From Melitaea cinxia (Eukaryota; Arthropoda; Insecta; Lepidoptera; Nymphalidae), in assembly GCF_905220565.1 (NCBI RefSeq), contig NC_059398.1, positions 2,108,001 to 2,172,000 on the forward strand: a stretch of DNA of 64,000 bases, read 5' to 3'. The notes under the pieces are model-generated. The model was given only the letters and a program-made list of their open reading frames with translations, was not told where the DNA came from and did not search any database. A program made the translations under genes and the position numbers. Of the stretch, positions 43,401 to 55,400 are shown piece by piece; within the stretch, counting starts at the first letter, position 1, and each line of letters starts with the position of its first letter.

Positions 43401-46400
43401 TCAGTGTAATAAGATTAAGTCACCTGTTAACCCAGAAAGGGGACTTTTGCACACTATTTCAGAAATATAAATTTGAATGCTTTCCATTAATAAAAATACC
43501 ACCCCCTTAAAATCTTGTAATCACTCTTATATTTAGTAACATTATTAATATATTTTTTGTTTCTTTAGTATTTAAGCTCAATAACAAACATACTTATCGG
43601 AAATCTAAAAGATAAGATTCGATATTGATATCTATTATAATTAAATTATAACAATTTATAACTTATATTAGGTTTTATTGATATTATGCCCTAATTTGAA
43701 TGTTTTTAAACATTATTTTTAGAGATAATAGTTCAAAACTTTATCCCTAGTGATGTTGTTATTTTAAAATCATTGCTTTCATTTCAATAAGTATAAATAT
43801 CATTTTTAAATGATTACAAATATTTGATGAAGTTCGTAATTATTATTAAAAATAAAATTTTGTGTCGTTGAACCTGTTGATGAAGTACAAAATTATAAAT
43901 ATTTTGTAAACATTTTCTTTTTTAAGATTTAATATCTTAAAATTTATTTAACGCTTCTTTATTATTAATTATACCGATTTGGTTTTTTTATCAAGTTTAT
44001 TTTTTTCGTTTTAAGTTGAGGTTTGTTCGGTCTATTACCCCGAACACTTGGTGTTTCGACACATTGAAACAATATCACACACGCATCGAGGCGTCGAGCT
44101 TAATAAATTAGGCCAACGCCGTGCTTGTTACTTCGGTGCATATTTTACCGTTTCGATAATCGGATGCGCTCATCAACATTAAAAAAATTTACATTAACGT
44201 AACATTTAAGAATTTCAGTGAACATTTTGAAGCAATATTTATTTATAATTTAACATTTTAACATTCAATATTTCACTAAGGCTCAGGCATCCTACGTTGT
44301 GGTCCTTCGAGCCGGATCTGAACCAGCGATCTAGCAACCCGTCCATCCTTCATTAATATTTTAATTTACCCACCTACTCCATTTACTTAAATTAATTGCA
44401 TGGTATGGCAGCGTTGGCGCAACGGTTACAGCCATGGATTGTACCTGTTGCACAGGCGGTTGCGGGTTCGATCCCCGCACATGATAAATATTTGTATTCG
44501 CCATAAAGGTGTTTGCCGTGGTCTGGGTGTTTGTGCAGTCCTTGTGGGTCTCCCGACCGTGCCTCGGAGAGCACGTTAAGCCGTCGGTTCCGGTTGTTAT
44601 CATGTACACCTGATAGCGATCGTTACTCATAGTAGGGAATATATCCGCCAACCCGCATTGGAGTAGAGTGGTGGATTAAGCTCTGATCCTTCTCCTACAT
44701 GGGGAAAGAGGCATATGCCCAGTAGTGGAATATTACAGACTGAAGCGTAATTAATTGCATGGTAGTCTTATGATGTAGATGAAACTTTAGTGATTCAATA
44801 TGGTACTAGAAAGTTTATTACTAAAAATAGCTGTAATTATTTTCTTTTCAATATTAAGTTTTGAATTTAATAAATAAAATACAATGAAAGTGTTATGAAA
44901 AATCGATCCGGAAAAACGATATTTTAATAAAATGTAGTTTTAATCTATTTCGTTATTATAAAAATAGTATCCAGTTATTATAATATGCAACTAAAATGTC
45001 TTTACTTGTTCTCATATTGGTTTTCTTTTCTTTTCTTTACAGATGTCTATTATCTCGGGATTTCGTCAGGCTTGGCAAGTGGTTTGTTCAACCTTACGAT
45101 GGCGACGAGGAGGATGTCGGCAAGAGGTGATGATAACCTTATACAAAGAAATATTTAAAAAAAATCTTCTTGTAATCAGTATTATATTAAATATTTAATA
45201 AACGGAAGTTACTATTTGAACCAGCTGCAATCACTAAGCTGTTTTAAATAAGCGCTCGTGGCAACACGTGGGCTCACTTCCAAGAGTAGATTGAAGATCT
45301 CTGTGTTACACTCGTTAAGACATCAGGGTGGGACTTCGTTCCCCTTCAAACAATTTCAATATTTTGTATTTTAATAATATTGGTCCTACGAACCGTATTA
45401 AGTAACTCGTATGTGATCAATATTTTTGTAGATTATAAGGTAAGATAATAAGATAAGGTAAGATAATATATTATTTTTTTGCCGTTGTATGTTTATATAT
45501 AAAGTACTACAAATGATTTGGGTCTAGAAATTTAGAGTTCCAATTATATATGATGACGACGCCTTCGATCAACTATGACAGTATCGGCTCATGGCTGTTA
45601 CGCTGGCGGTTGCGCATTCAATCTTCGAACATGGCATACATTTTTAATGGCCATAAAGATGCTTGTCCTGATTTGGGGATTTGCCCCTTTTTTGTATTGT
45701 CTATTTACGGACCCCCGACATGGTAAATCCTAGTGGGAACCGAGTGTGAGGCGTTTATTTATACATTTGATAAGGATATAGTTTTAAAATATTATATAAA
45801 TATATATAAGAATGTTAAAAGTAATTATTTCTTAGACAAAACTGTCATTTACCATGTTGCGGCAACTTTTAAATAAAACAACACGCAGCAAATAACCGTA
45901 AAACATTTTTGTACATGTTTTGTAAGTTGCCCTAATAAATAAAAAAATATATGTTTTCCAGCCCGTGGCACCTGTCGTTCTCCTTCGCGTTCTTCCTGCA
46001 CGGCGAGAGCACGGTGTGCGCGTCGGTGGACGTGCGCCAGCACCCGCCCGTGCGCACGCTCACCGCCAAGCGGCTGGCGCGCCTGCACTCGCGGGGGGAC
46101 AACAAGGGTATGCCCTCAACTTGTCATTTCATTATTTCTATCTTCACTCACTTATATCGCCCTCTCAACTTCCGTTCGCCTCGCCCGATCACACTTTTCG
46201 TAACGCTTTCGTCACGAATTCACTAGCGCACTCCCCAAGTTAAGCGTACGAAAAGAAGTTTTACTTCAAAACTTGTGCAGCAAATTAATAAATCGTCGAG
46301 ATAGATAAACACAGAATCAGAATATTTCAAGCAACAGTTAAATCTTTAATTACAATAGATAAACAGTGACAAATAGGAAAATTTAAATCCGAATATTTAC

Positions 46401-49400
46401 ATTCATCATCTTTTATCAGCTATCTTATTTACTTTGATCTGTTTTGTCAAACGTGGTTAAGTTGAGTGAAAATTATGAATCACTATTTTTTCCTCAGGAA
46501 GTACTGATTCGAAATCGAAAAATTATAGTTATGTATTAGTCCAATTACCGAGGAAGGTTAGCCTATTATATACTATTTTAGTACATTTCTTTTACTAATT
46601 CACGCGAGTGAAACCGCGAGGTACAGTTACTTACAAAATATATTTGACTCATTATCTTTTGTAGTGTAGTGTTTCAGACGTAGAATGTGTATTAGCAACA
46701 GTCGATTGATCGTGTACTTGATTTCACTGTATTATATCTTAGTAACTTGACCTAAGACACTGCTGTTAATGTGAACTGATTTATTATCCAGGTTGAGTAC
46801 TTGAACTGTGATGTGATTGGAATGTTTTCATATATTTACTGTGTTACATTTAATTTATTATATAGCAAAAGATAAACTGGAGTAGTGTTATGAAATGTAT
46901 TATAGAAAATTCCATTTTTTTTTTGTTGTTTATTTTCTTAAAAACAATTCAAATTTTTACTTCCGATTGACATAGGAATCGCATGTAGAATAGTTATGTA
47001 AGGAAGTGTCAAAAGTAAATATCACAAAATTGTCAATGTCAAATTATATTGGTTGGGATTGTATAATTTATTACTATAGATATACTAAACTTTCAAAATG
47101 TTTGCATATTAATAAGAATAAAAACAGGAATTACAACGATTTGTTTTCAATTTATCTATAGTGTAGGTAGGTACTCTTTGTTTCTTTGAGATCTTGCCTC
47201 AGTTGTATCTCTGTACTTGTGAAATGGATTGCTTTAGAAATGCATCTTGCATAAATAAATAAAATAAATATAATATAAAGTGTAATTATTTTATAAATCA
47301 GGCATGTGGTTATATTTGAGAACAGTCACTAAATGAACATTCATATTTATTGGATTAACTTGATCACTGGATTATGACATTACAGATTCATCTTTATGGT
47401 TATTAAGGAATGATATTTTTAACCATAAACCTACCTAAATGGAGCGGTTTTTATATACTCTATGATAAAAATAATTTTTGACATGAAACTAGTAATTCTA
47501 GTCACATGAAGTATATTTGTATATTTTGTGTTTTAATAAGAGTCGTTGTGTTCCGACAGTGATCCTGGCCCCGTTCGGGCTGGAGGGCCGCGTGACGGGC
47601 CGCGAGTGGGGCGAGGGCGACGCGGCGACGGCGCGGCTGCTGGACGCGTGGCGGCAGCTGTACCCGCTGGAGCAGGGCTGCGGCGCCGCGGAGGTGGAGT
47701 GCGGCGGCGTGCGCATGCGCTACCCCGTGCCCTACGTGCTGCTCACCGACATGGAGGAGCCGCGCGCCGCGCCGCCGCCCGCCGCGCACCTGGCCGCGCG
47801 CGCGCTCGCCGCGCTCGCCGCGCCGCGCCCGCACCAGGTGCGTGCCCACACTCTCCCTCACACACACACGGAGGCGGAGTGCGGCGGCGTGCGCATGCGC
47901 TACCCCGTGCCCTACGTGCTGCTCACCGACATGGAGGTCACATACACGCACTAATCTCAAATTTTTTTTTTTTTAATTTATTGGAACTACAAACAAGTTT
48001 ACAATAGACGTTAATTACATTAAGCTTAAGTTTTACAATTTAAGTTATTGCAAACTCAACACTGATGGTCACATTGAACATAATTAAATTGCAAATGGTG
48101 AACCTGTCTTACAATTCATCATTTCTATAATTAAATTTAATAAGTTTTAATCAAAATATATAATATATAATACATAGGTACTTACATATAGATATATAAA
48201 ATTTTATTAATATTTTATTATAATTGTATTATTATAGTGACTATAAAATATATATACACATACATATATAAAGCTGCGTTTGTCAGCATATTTTATATTT
48301 ATTTTCAATGGAAGTTGGAAACGGAATTATTCTTAATTTATGAATAATTTCGAGTTTACTTCCAAAATTATATATAGAAAACTAAACCTAAACATCTGTA
48401 GAAGTTATGAAGTAAAAACTGTTTTAATTTATTTAGTTTTCTTACATATGCTAACTTCTTTAAGAGGCATCCCTGTTTTCTTGTAATACTTTATCATTAA
48501 TTAAGACAGTAAAATGCCATTTGCTATATAAATTTTGTTAAAAGTTATTCTGCTGCACTAGAGATGATACACGACTTTAAATTAATTTTTACGCCCTTAA
48601 TTTCCTTAAAGATCTATGGTAAATTTTTTCAGACGGCAGAATTATGTTACGCTGAGTCGTCGGGTGATGTGAATGAAGACTTCTTGGATCCCACCAGAAA
48701 GACACCTTGTACCTGTGCGAAGTGAGTCTCTGCGACTGAAATGCTATTGCTGTAGTTTTCTTAATTTTGAACATTTATCGAGTAATATGCATTATTTTTG
48801 TGTTTACGTGTTCTTTGTTTTCTTTTTTTTTGTATTTGTTTGCATGATTTTTTTTTCTATTTGAGACCCAATTTGCTTGTACTTAAATGCTCAAATTTTA
48901 TAGTAACATCTGTATCGCAATATTTAAACTAGACTTTCATGTGAGCAAAAGAATATTTAATGATTCATTGGTAATTTGAGAAAACATAATTATAATGCGC
49001 ATTTCTCGTTTTCTACACAAATATAGTATGTATTATGTATGCAGTAGTTAAATGCAGTATTTTATACCTATATAGCAGTAGAGCTATCGCTCTGTATTAC
49101 GCATCTATACTTATGTATGTTATGTATGAAATGAGTACTCGTGACATATTTATTTATGAAATGCAAATCGTATGTAGTTTAGCTCCGTCGATCACACGTC
49201 GTCACCTCACAACGAACGTGATAAGGTTTCAATGCGATTGTTATCGACGAAATCTTCTCTTGCTAAGAACGATTTTTTCATACGGGTGTAGTTTTGTAGA
49301 TAGATAGGTAGATGTTATGTATGTGAATGTTTATATAGTACGATTTAGTCGCTAGTATAGTATAGTACATAGTCCGTAGGGGGATATAAGCTTCGCTAAC

Positions 49401-52400
49401 GTACACGTTTCACCGAGACATGTCCGTTGGATCGCTTATACGTGCATGGCTGAGATGTTTATGTCTTAAATAATATTAACACCGATGTTTCGTTTTCAAA
49501 ATGTTTTCTCTCACATTTGACATCTCAGTCACCGTATCCGTCGCGGACGAGCTTCTGTCACACTCGACACAGAGCGGCGCCGATCCCCGCTCCAGTAGAG
49601 GCCCGCAGTCGACCGATTTGTAAATATGCAATTGGAGCGGCCGTCTCCTTAAAGTGTAACGCATGTACATAGAGCACGGTAGCTCGCGAGTGTGACAGAG
49701 CGGTCGGCGCGGGCGCACTAGCCTTGTGTTGTGCAGGTGGCGGCGGCGCCGCGCCGCGCGCCCGCGCCCGCCGCCCTTCCACCGCCGCGCGCGCCGCGCC
49801 CGCCGCGCGCCCGCCCCGCCCGCGCACCCCGCGCCGCCCGCCGCCGCCAGGTACGCACGGGGGCTGCACGGGACGTCACGTGTATTTGTTTTTAGTTGTT
49901 TCAAAAATGAATAAGATTTGTATTACATTTTAAAAATTTTGATATATGTTGCACAAAAAAAAACAATACACGCGATTTCTACGTATGGGGAGGGGTTCTA
50001 AACCTCACCAGATGTCACCAGGGGGTTAGAAAGTTTCTAAAAAAATCACGTGATTAATAGACGACCCCATAAGCTTAGTCCTCTTTCTCTCTGTAAGAGA
50101 AAGAGCTGTTATGTAAGTATATTTTTTATAGGGGCCAAAAATGAAACTGATCTATTGGATCTTATTCGGACTCAGCACTTAGATGCCAGCCGTTAAAAGT
50201 CGTCATCTTGAGGTTCGTATGTATTTTATACTATCGATAGCGGGTTGGAAGATCACCAGAGCGACGGAAACGACCAGAAAAATGGAGCACGATTAATTGT
50301 GAGTATAGTCAAATAACAATGTAACATTGTGTGTCTCACATCGAGCATAGCTATTTGACTCATTTGAATGTTTCACCATACACAAATAATGCGATGCTGC
50401 TGTATTGCATGCCATGCTGCCTCAAATAATATATATCTTATGGCCTCCGTAGATTAGTAATACGCATTACTTATATAAAAATTGCATGCTTTATGGCTGT
50501 ATTATTTAGATTTATATAAAAAGCAAATGAATCTAATATGTTCAAACATTATTGGTTAGGATTATCGACTCTCATTCAATGTCATTTTTTTTTTGTTATA
50601 ACCAATATATATGCCCTTAATCTAAATGCCCTTCAAATGTCACATTAATTAACTCATTTATTCCAAATTTATATTAAAATTTTTACAAGTCATATCTATG
50701 TTTTGTAAATATAACATTGTAAAAATAATCTTAAAATACTTTTTCACGACACTAATATTTAACAAAGTTTATTTAGTTTAAGATATAAAAATTACGTTCG
50801 TATTATCGATTTTATGAAATACATTAGTCCATTCCACACACGCATAATAACATCTACCTCATATCAATACTCTTAACTCGCTCGATCCATCTCATGATTT
50901 CAAACGAGACGCCGATATTGCATTTACGTTCATCACGACAGAGCAACGCCAATGATTGTATTGTTTTGAGATAATATGGTCAGTCTTATTATGGGAATTC
51001 AGTTGTCATTTGTGATCATTATGTTATCGTGTACGTGGCTGTAACCGAAAGAGAAAGTAAGTAAGTTTATTCAAAAACTAATTTATCAATGTTCAAATGA
51101 AGTGACGTTTAACAAATGTTCTTTAAAGGGCATCTGTTAAGTTATATCCACGTCTTCGATTGTGATATAGTCGGTTAAACATTCAAACCTTGACATTTAA
51201 TTTTAGTTTCAGTCAGAAATAATTAAAACATGGTATTGATGATTCATATATTTTTGTTTCTGAAAATGTTTTCTCAATATAATTACGGTTTAAATTACTT
51301 TACAATAATGATATTTATATCCTATTTTTGTAATTTATTATCAAGTGTACAATAAAGAATACACTATCGTTATAACAAATGTTGGGCCAATAATTGGTAC
51401 ATGTGGTGGTTTGAAGTTAGCCGACGATATGTGCGAGACAAGGAAGTGGCCGCTCAGTTCGCTAGAGCGCGGTGTGTAAAGGAGTGCGTGTCGCAGGGCG
51501 GGCGGCTGCGGGCCGGGCTGCGCGGGCGGCGGCGGCGCGTGCTCGCCCGCCAGCTGCGGCGCCTCGCCCGCCGCGCCCTCGCCGCACGCGCCGCACGCGC
51601 CGCTCTCCGCGCTCGCGCCGCACGCGCACCAGGTACCTGCACGTTACAAGCGCCGACCGCGACCAAACTGTAGTGCTCCCGAACAGTGTTCTGTTATTGT
51701 GGCGAATAAGGTTGCCAGAGCACCGAGACGAGGTCAGGGAGGGTAGAGAAAGGCTCTACGTTTTTTGCTATTCTAAGTGGTAATATAGACGAAATATTAA
51801 CCATCAAAAGTAGTTTATTTTTGTCATATTTAATTACAATAATGGTTAGTACAGAGTTAATGTTCTATGGATATGATTGTGCCGCAGACGAGCGTGCCGA
51901 CGACGCTGCACACGCCGGCGCCGACGCCCGACCCGCTGGCGCCGCCCACGCCCGCGCCGCCCTCCGCGCCGCCTCACAAGAACTACGCGCAGGTACGGTA
52001 CACCAGCCTCATCTCCTATCGAAAAGAACAAAAACATTGTGTATAAAATTACTCCACTGCGGCCAAGGATTTGTATGTGACAGTGATGTAATTATTTAAA
52101 TTTATTCCGTTAAAATCTCGTCTTCTTTATTATTTACTATGATCCGAGGTTTTGCTAATTCGTAAACACTTTGTATATTATTAAACTTGTCTCTGAGTAT
52201 CACTACATTAAATGTGAAAAGTAATAACCATTAACTGACTAAGACAAATTTTGAGTATAAAATACTCACATCCGTATATTATGGTTTTGTAAATTGCCTC
52301 ATGTTTCCACGACTTGCTATATATTATTTGTGCTCTAGGGCGAATCCCCTGGCGGCGGCGGCGCAACGGGCACGGGGTCGCCGAGCGGCGTGGGGGCGGG

Positions 52401-55400
52401 CGGTGCGGCGGGCAGCGCGGGGGCGGGCGGCGCGCCTGTAGAGCTACTCCGCCGCCCAGCGCTGCCCGCGCCCGAGAAGCGCCTCGACCCGCTCGAGGAC
52501 GAGCACTCGCTGCACATGCTCTACGACTACACCACCGTGCACGCCTGGTGAGTACATACCTCTGCACGACAACTCTACCGCACACGTGCCCGTCGTCACT
52601 GCTTCACACGTATACGTGTATATTGTCCTGTTGCAACATACCTGTATACCTAACTGATTATCTGCACTTGAGAAGAACATTCATATTTAAGGTGGTTTGA
52701 ATTTTTTTTTTGTATAGTTGTATACATACATTCCATTTGGACATATATATTTTCACCATTCATTCATTACATTCCACCTTCAATATACTATACATTCCAC
52801 CTTCACCATTCATTCATTACATTCCACCTTCAATATACCAACATACACATGCATGATAATTATATAGGTGTTATTTATATTGTCAAAATTAAATAATTGT
52901 TTAATATAAATAATAAAATACTCGAATGTTAGTGTAAAAGTGTGTACATGTGTTTAAATATACAGCATGTTCAACGTCTAACTACGTTCTTTAAAATGTG
53001 GAGCTCTGTAGTCGTAATAAGATCACGTTCCGCGTGAAAAAACAAATCCTAGCCCATTTTTATATTTGACTGTTTAAATAAACGACCCATATGATAGACT
53101 CGTTCTGCATGGTACCTTTCATGAGCATGTAAATACGCGTTTAAAAGGAAAATTATTACTAACTGACGAGTGCTCTTATCAGCACCTAGAAAATGATAAC
53201 GTTCAACATTATCTCTCAAACCTAGATCCAACGAGAGAAACGATATTTCTTCAGACCTTTTGTTCACCTTTTGTTACAAAAGAACCGCATTTTATAAGCA
53301 AAGTTATACTGTACGAGGCCCCGTGAGATACTAACGAAAATGAGCGTAGTTTGATGCATATGTGTGCGTGAGCGCGTGTGTTTACTTGAAGGAGCCGAGT
53401 TTTGTGGCTTCAGTAACAACAAAGGCCGCGCATTATCTACTTTTTTTTACTTCATCTATGGTATATTGTAAGTAAGACAAAGAATACTTAAAAAAGGACT
53501 AGAATTTTTTTTTCTTGTGGAATGTAATCTATAACACCTACAAAACCCTTGAAGGAACGTAGTTAGGAGTCGAAAGCCCATATAATATATATAAGCCTCT
53601 ATATGAGTGTTTTCTCAGTGATATGGTTATGAGTGATAACTATACAGTCTATAAAAGAAGACGATTCATGCATTGAATGTAATTTGTTTATTGTGCAAAA
53701 CTCCCCTTAAATTCTCGATAACCTCATTATTACTAAATTCATTATCTCTAAATATCTATACATATTATTCTGTATTTAATATAATCCTATATAAAATATA
53801 TCTGTATATAAAATATCCAAGTTTGTGTCACACTAGAATCTTTTGAAAATCAAATATTCTATTCATTACAATTTATCATCATATTGCTCAATTTTTATAA
53901 ACTAATTTACGTGTCTGAAAATAATAGTAGTTATTTTTTCAATGCTATCAAATGGCTATCAGGTATTGTACTTATTTAATATGTATTATTTCAGGACACT
54001 AAAAATTATTTTTTAAAAATTTATGTACCAATTACATATTATTTATTGTATACCCTCCTTTCATGATTTAATTACCCTTTTAGCGAGTACCTGACACCAT
54101 CATATTGGGTTAAAGTATCTTTCAGTATGAATCCTGGTCTCGTTATATCACGTTTGCAACAAGCGCATCAACAACGTTGGAGTTATAGTTGTTTGTGTTC
54201 ATTGTTTGCTACATGTATATTTTTATGTATTACTTTTATATGAGCTACCTAATCTATTGCTAGTTCTAATTAGGGATGTAACGATACATGAATTTGCCGA
54301 TACGATACCGATACCGATTATCGAGGAAAATAATCGGCGATACCGATACCGATACCGATATCAATGGCTTAGTAATAAATACACCCAGTAAATAAAGAAT
54401 GATGTACTTTATATGCACAAAACTTACTTATTCTACATAGAATAAGTAGACACTCCATTCTGTAAAGTGTGGCAAAAATGGAAATTAAAAATAATGAAAA
54501 AAAGGTAAAATATCATATCAACATTTATTTGGGTAACATTTATTAAGGAATCAGATGCTACTTCTATGTTTTAAAGGAAACGGCATTTTATTTATCGTAC
54601 GTAACTGTATTACAGTCCACACTTCACTCAAAAACAGACAAAATCATGAATAGCGGCGACGAGACGTAAATTCGCCGAAAAACATTACAATGCTGTGCCA
54701 AAACTGAGCAAATACTGACGAGTGACGACCGTTAACTGCGTTGCCGTTTGCCGTGGCGCGTCCTTCGCCCCACCCTCTGAGACGGAGTGGCAACGTGGCC
54801 GCGAGCGCGTCGTTCTTTTCGCGCGCTTTTCAAACTGTGTATCGGCTGTATTTAAATCGGCGATGCCGATATATCGGCCTGCCGATTATATCGGCCGATA
54901 TATCGGTATCGGTATCGTTACACCCCTAGTTCTAATCATACCAAAGATCTAGTAGAATATCACCTGTATGTTATTTCTGTCAAAGCAGAATCCGTACCTT
55001 TTTACCATTTTATATTTGTCTTCAGTAATAACACTTTCAATTGGACATATAGACGTTTGCCTTGGTCTGGACGTTCGGGTATTATGTGTCACTGTATCTC
55101 AGTGATGACCATCCAATTATGATAAGATGGTAGTCTGCAGGTCAATTCACTTTCACACTAAGTTTCACTATAGTAGTTTTAGTGTGAAATAGTGATGAAT
55201 GTCCGTCCACAATCCTCGCAAGTTAGTGGGAATGACAGTAAAGTCAAGTATCGTGTTTCACGTGTGCAGGCTGGAGCACCCTGTGAAGCGGTTTAAAAGC
55301 AACTCGGCGGGCTTCAGCGAGGAGCTGGCGCTGGGCGCGGCGCCGGGCGACTTGTACGCCGGCCACGACCACACGCGCCTGCCCGCCGCGCGCGTGGACC

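Noticed and set aside
44275..44345. Possible retroelement fragment (catcctacgttgtggtcctt ... gatctgaaccagcgatctag)
   Set aside because: It feels like a gag-region remnant, but it is too short and diverged to assign to a family.
49476..49904. Minus-strand 142-codon ORF overlapping exon 7
   Set aside because: It is open because the GC-rich exon lacks stop codons in most frames; the + strand carries the conserved PFHRR motif and correct phases.
51454..52585. Several Arg-rich ORFs overlapping exons 8 to 10 in other frames
   Set aside because: Shadow frames of GC-rich exons; only the frames that match the MED13 blocks and splice phases are kept.
55035..55085. Possible SINE relic (atagacgtttgccttggtctggac)
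   Set aside because: Only a short stretch resembles the SINE body and the flanks do not, so chance cannot be excluded.
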